A DNA stretch of 8,077 nt, from the NCBI GenBank assembly GCA_026387805.1, contig JAPLKY010000143.1, positions 1 through 8,077 on the forward strand, read 5' to 3'. Both the position numbers and the translations under genes were made by a program. Shown in pieces: positions 1 to 6,923 of this stretch. Every line of letters begins with the position of its first letter. The stretch's first letter is position 1. The stretch comes from Candidatus Krumholzibacteriia bacterium. GTDB taxonomy: Bacteria; Krumholzibacteriota; Krumholzibacteriia; Krumholzibacteriales; Krumholzibacteriaceae. The notes below the pieces were generated by a model. The model was not told the DNA's origin, searched no databases, and saw only the letters and a list, made by a program, of their open reading frames with translations.

Positions 1-265
1 CGAGCTTGACGCGCGACATCTCGCGGTCGTTGTAATACCATACCTGCGTTATCTCCGTCGTGTCGGCCGCGCCGACCACCTTGACGAAGCACCACACGTT
101 CTCGACGGTCGACGCGAAGGCGGTATCGGGAAGCGAGGGAGCGCGATCCTGCACCGCCGTGCAGAAGACCATCTCTTCAACGGTCAGACCCGACGCGGCC
201 TGCGCGGGCACGATCGTGCCGGAAAGCACGAGCAGAAACGCACAAACGAAAATCGGACACTTCAT
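1..265 (-). CDS. DUF2914 domain exported protein, C-terminus cut off by window edge
   Basis: Only the first 88 codons are in the window; the gene runs off the left edge with no stop. Residues 1-23 form a signal peptide (MKCPIF start, hydrophobic FLLVLSG core, probable cleavage after PAQA), so the product should be exported. The following part matches the DUF2914 family pattern: a Cys-Thr-Ala-Val stretch at residues 35-38, then VWCF at 57-60, VKVVGA at 61-66, TEITQVWYYN at 70-79 and REMSRVKL at 81-88. DUF2914 has no established biochemical function; it is often found in secreted or membrane proteins. The ATG at 265-263 is favoured by a strong Shine-Dalgarno run, AGGAGGAGGA on the minus strand (272-281), six bases upstream. 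The gene diverges from the beta-propeller gene. Family assignment is fairly sure; the role is unknown. Confidence 0.85.
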   Translation of the reverse strand, partial: MKCPIFVCAFLLVLSGTIVPAQAASGLTVEEMVFCTAVQDRAPSLPDTAFASTVENVWCFVKVVGAADTTEITQVWYYNDREMSRVKL

Positions 266-271
266 ACCTGT

Positions 272-281
272 TCCTCCTCCT
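272..281 (-). promoter_or_regulatory. Strong ribosome binding site of the DUF2914 gene
   Basis: The minus strand reads AGGAGGAGGA here, six bases before the ATG at 265. It fixes the start of a gene that is truncated at the window edge and so is easily overlooked. Confidence 0.75.
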
Positions 282-370
282 GTATGGTTCGTCCTACCGC
301 GGGATTCTCATCGCCGCCGGAGGTTTTGTAAAGATAAAAGATAATTATGGCGCGTCGAAACCGCTCCGCT

Positions 371-396
371 ACTATAATAAAACCCCCGAACGGGGG
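371..396 (-). terminator. Small GC hairpin with T-tract, terminator-like on the minus strand
   Basis: On the minus strand five C (392-396 complement) and five G (383-387 complement) flank a GTTC loop, followed at once by TTTTATTATAGT (382 down to 371). This is the shape of a short intrinsic terminator. No gene ends on the minus strand here, so it could stop antisense transcription coming out of the propeller gene before it reaches the DUF2914 gene, or act as a leader attenuator. On the plus strand the same hairpin would sit at the very 5' end of the propeller mRNA. Confidence 0.4.
373..378 (+). promoter_or_regulatory. Candidate -10 box for the beta-propeller gene
   Basis: A perfect TATAAT lies in the gap between the two divergent genes, 56 bases before the plus-strand ATG at 435. 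Transcription would start near 384-386, giving a leader of about 50 nt. No convincing -35 hexamer is visible 16-18 bp upstream (about 349-356 is GC-rich), so the promoter may need an activator or use a different sigma factor. The rest of the gap (266-434) contains an AT-rich stretch at 326-348 that could hold the opposing minus-strand promoter, but no clear hexamer pair is visible there. Confidence 0.45.
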
Positions 397-434
397 GGCA
401 ACGTTCCCGGATACGATGAAAGGAGAGCCGTCCC

Positions 435-2617
435 ATGACGCACAGAATGCTCGTCGCCGTTGTCGCCGCGATGCTCCTGATAACGGCCGCTCCGGTGCCG
501 GCCGCCGAGGTCACGGTCACGACGATCGATTTTCTCAAGGGGGCAGGTCTCGCGGCGAACGGCGCGGGCCCCGTACTGGTGAGAATGGACGCGTTTCGCA
601 ACCGGCTCATCGTCGCGAACACGCTCAGCTCTTCCGTCTCGTTCATCGACTGCAGGGACCATTCCGTTCTGAACGTTCCCGTCGAGGGGCGGGCGCTGCA
701 GCATCTCAAGGCCGAGGCGCTGACGTTCCGGAGAAAGACCGGCGAGGTCTACCTCATCGGATCGCGCTGCTTCTCGATCGCCTCGAGCGACGGCGCGGCC
801 TCGAAAACGATACCGACCGGGACGCAATTCGAATCGATCGCCATCGACGAGGAGACGGGAAACGCGTTCCTCGCCGGGCGCGAGAGCAAGGAGCTCGGAT
901 TCTATTCGGCCAAGTCGGGAAAGCTCGCGATGCTGCCGTGGCTCGAGACGAAGGAGAATCTGATCAATCTCAACGCGACTCCTCCGCCTCCGATCCGCAA
1001 GGTCGTCGCCGCCCCCGACCTCAAATGGATCATCGGCGTCGACGGCTATACGTCGACCATCTTCCTCTTCGACGGACGCAACGGGAAGCTCGTCAACACG
1101 CGGGAGCTCAAGCTCACGAGCGGCGGGCGGTGGCATCTCGCCGGCTACGACGAAACGACGCATCGGCTCTACCTCGTTGTCGAGACGAACACCCGCCGGG
1201 TGATCGAGGCATCACCGAGATCAAGCTCCCGGCGTATGGTAACGACGCGAGCGCCGTGGACGCGAAAAATGGCATCCTCTACGTCGCAGGCTGGGCGCAG
1301 GGAGAGGTCGACGTCGTCGATCTCGCGGAGCGGAAACTCCTCAAGCGGATTACCGATCTCGGCATCATCCCCCACATGTTCACCATCGCCTATAATCCGA
1401 ACAACAACCTGCTCTACTACCCGAAGGGCGCGAGCGCGGTCAACGGCACCTTCGGCGCCGCCGTGACGGCGCTCGACCCGGCGGCCGGCGCCGCGAAGAA
1501 GGTCTATACCGGCTGGGCACCGGTCGATCTCGTCGAGGTGAAGGCGCGGAACAGCTTCTTCGTGTTCAATTCCGAGGATCAGTTCGCCGAGGTGCGGATG
1601 GACGGGAGGCACGAGCTGCACCGGCTGCCCCGGGACTACCCGATCCAATCGATCGTCACTCCCGCCGGAAACGTGTATCTCTCCTACGGACCGCACCAAT
1701 CGTACTGGCCCGTGGTCTACATCTGGGGCGCGAAGGACGGGATCCTCGGAATTGCCGCGGGGGATCTCGGATTCTACGATCGCCGCATACCGCGCCAGGC
1801 CCAGAGCATGGTTCTCGACGCGGCAGGCACGCTCTATTTCACGCAGAACCTCTGGGGCAAGGAAGAGCAGATGCTCGGCACGCTCCCCGACGAGATACGC
1901 CTCTTCGAGATTGGCACGCGGATCACGGCGCCCGATACGATCGAGCGGGAGAATACGCAGCGGATTCTCCGCTTCGATCCGGGGAAGAACCGGATCTACC
2001 TCGCCCGCGTCGCCGAGAAAGACGGAGAGCCGGGCGTCCTGCACATCATCGATGCCGCCGCCCGGAAAGACGTCGCGAGGATCGCGGTCGGAAGCGGCCC
2101 TTCCGATCTCGTATTCGACGACGAAAACATCTACACCGCCGGTTTCGAGTCGAAGAGCGTCTCCGTCGTCGGCAAGAACGGTTTCGCCGTAAGAGAGATC
2201 GCCTCCGGAAACGGCCCGCTGAAGCTGTGCCGTCTCGGAGACAAGGTCTACGTCATCAATCACGCGGACAACACCCTGCAGGAAGTGCGGGAAGGCGGCG
2301 CAACCTGGCCGATTCCGTACGACGGCCTTCCCGACAACCTCTTCGCCTGGGGGGACAAACTCGTCATTACCTCGCACAGCGCCTGCGCGCTTTCCATCGC
2401 GCAGTTCGACCCGGCGACGGCGAAGTTCGCGCTCCTGCACTCCGAGAAGTATCCGTACGGCGACACGCGGTTCGATTCGCGCAACGTCTCCTTCTATCTG
2501 AGCGGGCAATTCGGAGACGCGATCTATTCCCTCACGAACGGACGAACGGCGTCCGACGGGAGGCTCTGGATCACCGATTTCCTTTCGGGCAGGCTCATGG
2601 TGTTCGAGAGAAAATAG
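435..2617 (+). CDS. Exported beta-propeller (YVTN/NHL-like) protein, split by a frameshift near 1206-1209
   Basis: The product reads as one protein of about 727 residues only if the frame changes once. Residues 1-258 (435-1208) begin with a signal peptide (LVAVVAAMLLITAAPVPAAE, cleavage near 20-24). Repeated blade-like strands follow, such as NRLIVANTLSSSVSFID and FESIAIDEETGNAFLAG. From the GGC at 1208 the protein-like frame moves back one base and continues for 469 residues, with further blade motifs (NGILYVAGWAQGEVDVVDL; ENIYTAGFESKSVSVVG) and stops at 2615-2617. The length suits two propellers in tandem. Such proteins sit in the periplasm or on the surface and bind partners; no catalytic motif is visible. 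The ATG at 435 has AAAGGAG at 419-425. An ATG at 347 opens the second frame, but its translation up to 1207 is low-complexity and Arg-rich and is not protein-like. Exact ligand and role are unknown. If the lesion is real, the gene makes a truncated protein ending at 1466. Confidence 0.75.
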
Positions 2618-2715
2618 CCGGCGCGGCCCTGCGCCCACTCCGCAGCGTCCGCATTCACCGAAGCGAGTAGATTGCGCGAGGGTTCGTCAATTGGAAGGAT
2701 TTCGGTTACCGGCGC

Positions 2716-2750
2716 TAATTATCGTATTTATCGCACGATAAATTTATGCG
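2716..2750. promoter_or_regulatory. Cluster of ATTTATCG-like half-sites; candidate operator
   Basis: Four related 8-9 base units occur in 35 bases. TAATTATCG (2716-2724) and TATTTATCG (2725-2733) are direct repeats with one mismatch. CGATAAAT (2736-2743) is the exact inverse of ATTTATCG at 2726-2733, making an 18-bp palindrome with a CA centre. ATTTATGCG (2742-2750) is a diverged copy, and ATAAATTTAT (2738-2747) is itself a perfect 10-bp palindrome. The position, about 110-145 bases before the OmpA-like start, suits binding of a dimeric regulator. No known operator is recognised. Confidence 0.4.
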
Positions 2751-2767
2751 CGGCGCGAAAAAAGCTC

Positions 2768-2803
2768 TTGCAAATAAAAAGCGAAAGGTTTAAAAGGTAA
2801 ACC
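2768..2803 (+). promoter_or_regulatory. Weak candidate promoter and small inverted repeat before the OmpA-like gene
   Basis: TTGCAA at 2768-2773 is followed after 17 bases by TAAAAG at 2791-2796, each a partial match to a sigma-70 hexamer. Overlapping the second hexamer, GGTTTA (2787-2792) and TAAACC (2798-2803) form an inverted repeat with a five-base loop, which could be an operator over the -10 region or a structure at the start of the transcript. This would leave a leader of roughly 60 nt. Both hexamers are imperfect, so this is a guess from position and composition. Confidence 0.3.
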
Positions 2804-2860
2804 GGAATTGGGGGCGTAGATAAAAAGTTCATGAAACCGGCATTTTGCGAAGGAGGGATT

Positions 2861-3724
2861 ATGAGATCATTCTCCGCGATTCTCCTGGTCGTCGTCATGG
2901 TCGTCGCGATGGCCGCCGCTCCGGCTTCCGCGGGGTACAAGGACCAGTGGGCCAAGTTTCGCACGACGATGACCGATCGAACCGACAGCAAGGCCGTTTG
3001 CTTCGTTCTCATGCCGTGGCCGTGGAAGTGCGCATGCGCGCCCGCTCCGCCGCCCCCGCCGCCTCCGCCGCCCCCCGCGCCCGTGGACAGCGACGGCGAC
3101 GGCGTGGTCGACGGCGTCGATCAGTGCCCAGGCACTCCGCGCGGCGCCACGGTCGACGCCAGGGGATGTCCGTCGGATTCCGACAATGACGGCGTGTTCA
3201 ACGGTATCGATCAGTGCCCCGGCACTCCCGCCGGCGCCACGGTCGACGCCAAGGGCTGCCCGTCCGATTCCGACAACGACGGCGTATTCGACGGCATCGA
3301 CAAATGCCCGAACACGCCCGCCGGAACCAAGGTCGACGAGACGGGATGCCCCGTTGAGGTGAAACAGTTCATCGACACGGGTCTCATCACGACAACGGCG
3401 ATTCTCTTCGATCTCGACAAAGCGACGCTGAAACCCGAATCCAAAACGGAGCTCGATCGCATAGGCGCCATTCTCGTCCAAGTGCCTGATCTCGCGGTCG
3501 AGATAGGCGGCCACACCGACGCCACGGGAACGGATCAGTACAACATGAAGCTCTCCGAGGCGCGCGCGAAAGCCGTCCATGATTACCTCGAAGCGAATTT
3601 CCCGCAGATCAAGCCGGATAACCTCGTTTCGAAGGGCTACGGCGAAGGCACGCCGGTCGCGTCGAACAAGACCAAGGAAGGCAGGGCGCAGAACCGCCGC
3701 GTCGAGTTCAAGATCATCAAGTAG
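2861..3724 (+). CDS. OmpA-family protein with polyproline linker and three thrombospondin type-3 repeats
   Basis: A 287-residue precursor predicted to sit in the periplasm or outer membrane and hold peptidoglycan. A signal peptide occupies residues 1-24 (cleavage after PASA). Next is a short segment with three Cys and a WPW motif (47-59), a run of ten prolines (63-72), and three 30-residue TSP3-type repeats starting at 76, 106 and 136. Each repeat has a DSDGDG/DSDNDG calcium-type loop, a CP pair and a GCP end. The OmpA C-terminal domain spans about 170-287, with ILFDLDKATLKPES, GGHTDATG and NMKLSEARAKAV. By alignment with OmpA structures D220 and R235 are the residues expected to grip diaminopimelate. 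There is no N-terminal beta-barrel region, unlike classical OmpA. The start at 2861 is chosen over an in-frame ATG at 2831 because AGGAGG lies at 2851-2856 and the shorter form gives a clean signal peptide. The gene is probably monocistronic. Confidence 0.93.
   Translation: MRSFSAILLVVVMVVAMAAAPASAGYKDQWAKFRTTMTDRTDSKAVCFVLMPWPWKCACAPAPPPPPPPPPPAPVDSDGDGVVDGVDQCPGTPRGATVDARGCPSDSDNDGVFNGIDQCPGTPAGATVDAKGCPSDSDNDGVFDGIDKCPNTPAGTKVDETGCPVEVKQFIDTGLITTTAILFDLDKATLKPESKTELDRIGAILVQVPDLAVEIGGHTDATGTDQYNMKLSEARAKAVHDYLEANFPQIKPDNLVSKGYGEGTPVASNKTKEGRAQNRRVEFKIIK
3086..3355 (+). repeat. Three tandem 90-bp units encoding TSP3 calcium-type repeats
   Basis: Units 3086-3175, 3176-3265 and 3266-3355 each encode 30 residues. 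Units 1 and 2 are the most alike (DQCPGTP, GATVDA, GCPS shared). Unit 3 differs in its second half (NTPAGTKVDETGCP). Spacing of Asp and Cys is constant. The copies are similar enough that copy number could vary between strains. Confidence 0.85.
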
Positions 3725-3785
3725 CAGGCATTCGCGACGGATTCCGGGCGGCTCGGCGCCGCCCGGGAATCCTTCTCCGGAACGA

Positions 3786-3815
3786 AGAAGGGCCGCTCTC
3801 GGGAGCGGCCCTTCT
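3786..3815. terminator. Bidirectional hairpin terminator between converging genes
   Basis: A perfect 13-bp stem (AGAAGGGCCGCTC, 3786-3798, with its complement at 3803-3815) encloses a TCGG loop. It lies 62 bases after the OmpA-like stop and 22 bases before the end of the converging glycosyltransferase gene. The ends of the stem give short T-rich tracts (TTCT) in both directions rather than a long U-run. Its position between convergent stops supports a shared terminator or mRNA-end stabiliser. Confidence 0.8.
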
Positions 3816-3836
3816 CGTATTCCCGCGAGGCGGCGT

Positions 3837-5399
3837 TCAGCGAACGCCCTTCGCGACCCGGTACACGACGACCCCATCGCCGCGGAACAGAGGCCTGAGA
3901 AACGGAGCGACCTCCTCCGCATCGAGGAGTATCACGGGCCTTCCCTTCAAGCTCGCCTCGCCGACGATGACGAAGTCGGCGCCCCTCTTCTCGACGATCG
4001 ATCGCACGCGCCGCAGATATGCGTCTCCGTCACGCGCATCTCGGCCGTCGGCGTCCTCGAGCTTGAAATACGCGTACTTCACGTACCGCTGCATGAAGGG
4101 GAACGTCCCGAGAACCGTTACGTCCGGACCGTACAGGCGCTCGATCTTTCGCGCCGCGTCGAGCTCGCCGAGCGGCTGCGCCCGCACGTACATGCGCACG
4201 TGCACGACCGTCGTGAGGAGAAGAGCGATCAAGAACACGGCGACGACGGGCGCGGCACGGTGGATCCGCCATGCGCCCGCCCGGAACGAACCGGCGAACG
4301 GACCCGCGAGCAGGAATCTCCCGCCGAAGAGACAGCACAGCGGCAGAATCGCGATCATGAAACGGGATCCCGACAGAAACGCGACGCAGCTGAGCAGCAC
4401 ATAGAAGAACAGAAACGAAAGCATGAGGAGCCTTTTTCGGTCGATCGCGAAACAGGCGACGAAAACGCCGCAGAGCGCCGAGGCGGCGAACACCCCGCCG
4501 GCCATCCCTCCCCCCCCGACGTCCCCCAGCGTCGCGTAGAAGAACTTCGCGAATTCGCGCAGCGCCGAGGCGGCGAGCTTCAGAGGATCGCTTGTGACCA
4601 CCGATACGAATCCGTCGTACGGGATTCTCGCGAAATAGGACCAGTCGCCGCTGCCGTACAGCTTGAACGCGATGTTCTTCCAGTTCTCGCTGTACCAGGG
4701 AGAGCCGAAGGACCTGTCCGTCAGCACGAAATGAGGCGCGAGAAACAGCGCGGCAGCCGCGGCGAAGATCGCGAGCCGGGCGATCCTTCCCCGCGCCCCC
4801 GTTCGCGCGGGGGGCACGAGCAGCGCGAAGACGACCGCCGGAAGGAGAAAAGCGGCGCTGTAGCGCGCGAAATACGCGAGGGAGAAGGCCGACGCCAGCA
4901 GGACGGTCGACGCGGCGCCCGGTCTCTCGATCGCGCGCAACGCGAAGAGGAGAACGGCCGTCGCCAGCGCCGAGAAGCACATGTCGGTCGTCACGTCCAT
5001 TCCAGTCGTGATGACGTTGAAGTTCAGCGCGAGCGCGACGACGGAGAAGAACGCGACGCCCGCTCCGAAGTACCTTCTCCCCACGAGGTAGGTCATGAGG
5101 AGAAAGAGGCCGGCCATGAGCGACGACACGGTCCGTGCGCCGGCGAACGAATCGTCGAGCAGGGCACCCACTCCCGCCGAAAGCACCTGGTAGAGAAGCG
5201 GGTGATACGGATCCCGCGGAATGGTCCCCGCGCGAATCTCATCCGCCTGAACGACATAGCCGTCGTTCTCGGCGGATTCGGGAATCTCGATCGTGTGGAA
5301 CCTCGCGCCGAAGAACAGGAGAAAGAGGACGAATCCCGCAATGAGCGGGCCGACGGCCCATTCGTAACGGTTCCCGATCCGGATGGAAGAGATGGTCAT
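3837..5399 (-). CDS. GT-C fold membrane glycosyltransferase (PMT/ArnT-like, GT39/GT83 type)
   Basis: A 520-residue integral membrane protein. Hydrophobic segments alternate with short loops: TM1 at about 14-31, several between 70 and 225, more at 303-400. A soluble periplasmic tail of about 115 residues follows. After TM1 the first outside loop carries an acidic region (ENDGYVVQADEI, 44-55) and PYHPLLYQVL (64-73), the place where GT-C enzymes keep their catalytic acid and HPPLY-like motif. TTDMCFSALATAVL (137-150) and GSRFMIAILPL (344-354) resemble conserved helices of the PMT_2 family. These enzymes move a sugar from a polyprenyl-phosphate donor to lipid or protein; donor and acceptor cannot be read here. 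The start is ambiguous: ATG at 5399 lies two bases after the upstream gene's TGA, and a TTG at 5405 would overlap that stop. Neither has a Shine-Dalgarno, so expression probably depends on translational coupling. It is the last gene of the metal-transport operon. Confidence 0.85.
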   Translation of the reverse strand: MTISSIRIGNRYEWAVGPLIAGFVLFLLFFGARFHTIEIPESAENDGYVVQADEIRAGTIPRDPYHPLLYQVLSAGVGALLDDSFAGARTVSSLMAGLFLLMTYLVGRRYFGAGVAFFSVVALALNFNVITTGMDVTTDMCFSALATAVLLFALRAIERPGAASTVLLASAFSLAYFARYSAAFLLPAVVFALLVPPARTGARGRIARLAIFAAAAALFLAPHFVLTDRSFGSPWYSENWKNIAFKLYGSGDWSYFARIPYDGFVSVVTSDPLKLAASALREFAKFFYATLGDVGGGGMAGGVFAASALCGVFVACFAIDRKRLLMLSFLFFYVLLSCVAFLSGSRFMIAILPLCCLFGGRFLLAGPFAGSFRAGAWRIHRAAPVVAVFLIALLLTTVVHVRMYVRAQPLGELDAARKIERLYGPDVTVLGTFPFMQRYVKYAYFKLEDADGRDARDGDAYLRRVRSIVEKRGADFVIVGEASLKGRPVILLDAEEVAPFLRPLFRGDGVVVYRVAKGVR

Positions 5400-5401
5400 C
5401 G

Positions 5402-6682
5402 TCAACCGAGGAAACGGTGATTCAGGTTCATCATGTCCCGGTAATGGATAACGCCGAGGATTCTGCCGTTCTCGTCGGTCACCGGTATGGCCCGGAAACC
5501 GTACCGGGCGAACATCGCGGAGGCTTCCTTCAGCGTATTGTCCGGATTCAGGCTGATGATCGTTTCCGTCATGATATCGCCGAGCCGGTCGGAGTCCTTG
5601 GCCATCAACAGCTCCTTGATATCGATGACGCCGAGAAGCTTGTCCTGCTCGTCGACGACGTAGAGATACATAATGACGTCTTTGCCCCGAGCGAGGCCGC
5701 GGAATCCGTCTTCCACCTCGTCGGCGGTCATACCGGGAGGGAGCTTCAGGAATTCCTGCGTGGTGAAGTTGAGGATGTTCTCATCCTGCTTCTTCAGGAT
5801 CGATTCGATCTTGCTCGCGTTCTCCGGACTGAGCATCTTCATGATCGTCGCCACGTCCTCCCACGCGAGGACGGAGAGGATATCGGCCCCTTGGCCGGGA
5901 GTCATTTCGTCGATGAGCTCGGCCACCCTCTCCTTCGTGAGGGAGAACACGAGATCCCGCTGCACGTTGGGATCGATCTCCTCGAGCGTGTCGGACGCGT
6001 GCTCGGTGTCGAGGCCGTCGAAGATCGCGACGCGCTGCTCCCGGTCCAGCTCTTCCAGAATGTCCGCGAGATCGACCGGGTGCATGTCGGACAGCTTCTC
6101 CTTCAGGATGTTGAGCTTCACATCCCCCTTGAAGAGACTGATCGTCGGAGGCAGAGGCTGTATGTACGCCCACGAGACCGTCTGCTCCTTGATCTTGTCG
6201 GCCAGACTGTAGATGAAATTGGCGAGCCTTTTGAGCCCGATGCGGCGCAGAAGGCCGTACTTGCTCAGGTCGACGTCCGTGACGAACAGCTTCCCGGCCC
6301 GCTTGACGAGACGGATGTCGTAGACGATCTCCACCTCGCGCCCCTCGATGTCCACGACCTTCTTGTCGAGCACGTGGTCCTTCAGGAGGATCTCCTCGGA
6401 ACGGAGCTCCCGCACGTACGGCTCCTCGGCCTCGATATCGATCGTCACCTGCTTCGGCTCGATGGAGAGGACCTTTTCGAACGGCACGATGATGGACGGA
6501 TGGCCGAAGGGGCGCGCGATCACGACGTTCGTCACCTCCGGCAGCTTGATATGCTCGACGACGACGAGATCGGCGAGCTTGCCGATGCGCTTTCCATGGA
6601 GCATGATCCGGTACCCGATGATGTCGGTGAGCGAGTAGATATGCTCGACGCCGTTCTTGTTGTTTGCGACCAGTGTGTTCAT
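5402..6682 (-). CDS. PRC-barrel / MgtE N-domain / CBS-pair cytosolic protein, probable metal sensor
   Basis: A 426-residue soluble protein with no membrane segment. Residues about 18-90 (LTDIIGYRIMLHGKRIGKLA) and 100-170 (HVLDKKVVDIEGREVEIVYD) look like two PRC-barrel-type domains. About 188-300 is an MgtE N-domain with HPVDLADILEELDREQR and further EEIDP and EMTPGQGADIL helical-repeat motifs. About 305-424 is a pair of CBS domains ending in GRILGVIHYRDMMNLNH. In the Mg2+ channel MgtE the N-domain and CBS pair bind Mg2+ and close the pore; here the pore domain is missing, so the module must act on another protein. The neighbouring transporter is the obvious candidate (inference). ATG at 6682 gives the start. 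It lies 13 nt after the small membrane gene's stop, with only a weak AGGGCGG upstream; a TTG at 6706 is possible but would overlap that gene. CBS pairs can also bind adenosine nucleotides, so sensing of ATP/AMP is an alternative. Confidence 0.88.
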   Translation of the reverse strand: MNTLVANNKNGVEHIYSLTDIIGYRIMLHGKRIGKLADLVVVEHIKLPEVTNVVIARPFGHPSIIVPFEKVLSIEPKQVTIDIEAEEPYVRELRSEEILLKDHVLDKKVVDIEGREVEIVYDIRLVKRAGKLFVTDVDLSKYGLLRRIGLKRLANFIYSLADKIKEQTVSWAYIQPLPPTISLFKGDVKLNILKEKLSDMHPVDLADILEELDREQRVAIFDGLDTEHASDTLEEIDPNVQRDLVFSLTKERVAELIDEMTPGQGADILSVLAWEDVATIMKMLSPENASKIESILKKQDENILNFTTQEFLKLPPGMTADEVEDGFRGLARGKDVIMYLYVVDEQDKLLGVIDIKELLMAKDSDRLGDIMTETIISLNPDNTLKEASAMFARYGFRAIPVTDENGRILGVIHYRDMMNLNHRFLG

Positions 6683-6695
6683 GTTCCGTTCCGCC

Positions 6696-6905
6696 CTAAC
6701 GCACAAGGGTTATGAACTTGTATATGAGTATACCGACGAGCGAGAGCAAATAGAATCTGAGAAGAACGAGCGCCACCCGCACCGCCGGCGTCGTCTTCAC
6801 GTGCGGAGTCGCGTACTTCTTGTTGATCGCCGATATCTGCGAGACCGTGGTCCTCGCGAACCCGGCGATCCGCCGCGAAACGACGCTGAATATCATTTCT
6901 CCCAT
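6696..6905 (-). CDS. Small single-span membrane protein in the transporter operon
   Basis: A 69-residue protein not assigned to a family. Residues 1-40 are polar with a basic excess (RRIAGFARTT, INKKYATPHVK) and likely cytosolic. Residues 43-66 (VALVLLRFYLLSLVGILIYKF) form one membrane helix close to the C-terminus. I accept it as real because it sits neatly between two well-supported genes, 18 nt after the transporter stop and 13 nt before the sensor start. It also has AGAGAGGA at 6911-6918 placed five bases before the ATG. The tail-anchored layout suggests an accessory subunit that links transporter and sensor or aids assembly, but that is inference. Confidence 0.7.
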   Translation of the reverse strand: MGEMIFSVVSRRIAGFARTTVSQISAINKKYATPHVKTTPAVRVALVLLRFYLLSLVGILIYKFITLVR

Positions 6906-6923
6906 GACGGTCCTCTCTCCCGG

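Larger units (their letters stand above)
2618..2860. other. Intergenic gap, GC-rich then AT-rich, upstream of the OmpA-like gene
   Basis: The first 80 bases are GC-rich and show no convincing intrinsic terminator for the propeller gene; there is only a 5-bp GGCGC/GCGCC pairing just after the stop, without a T-tract. From about 2716 the composition turns AT-rich, which marks the likely control region of the following gene. It holds the half-site cluster and hairpin listed separately. No protein-like open frame is seen. Confidence 0.6.

Noticed and set aside
347..1207. Upstream ATG at 347 as the true start of the propeller gene in the second frame
   Set aside because: The translation from 347 to about 1207 is Arg-rich and not protein-like, while the frame from 435 has a signal peptide and propeller strands. 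The lesion near 1206 explains the data better.
1195..1215. Programmed -1 ribosomal frameshift in the propeller gene
   Set aside because: No X-XXY-YYZ slippery sequence or obvious following pseudoknot is visible at the switch point.
1169..2638. Minus-strand open frame of 489 codons opposite the propeller gene
   Set aside because: Its composition is dominated by Arg, Glu, Val and Asp with no recognisable motif. The plus strand has clear propeller blades, so this is an antisense shadow.
2618..2640. Terminator directly after the propeller gene
   Set aside because: Only a 5-bp GGCGC/GCGCC pairing without a T-tract is present, which is too weak to support.
2831..2860. Start of the OmpA-like gene at the ATG at 2831
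   Set aside because: The Shine-Dalgarno at 2851-2856 lies inside this extension and points to 2861. The extra ten residues would spoil a standard signal peptide.
3579..5420. Long plus-strand open frame of 613 codons opposite the glycosyltransferase
   Set aside because: It is rich in Arg, Glu and His with no domain-like pattern, and it lies antisense to a clear membrane protein. It stays open because of the GC-rich codon bias of the real gene.
5417..6715. Plus-strand open frame of 432 codons opposite the MgtE_N/CBS gene
   Set aside because: It is the antisense image of a well-recognised domain protein, with low-complexity Asp/Leu/His/Val sequence and no ribosome site.
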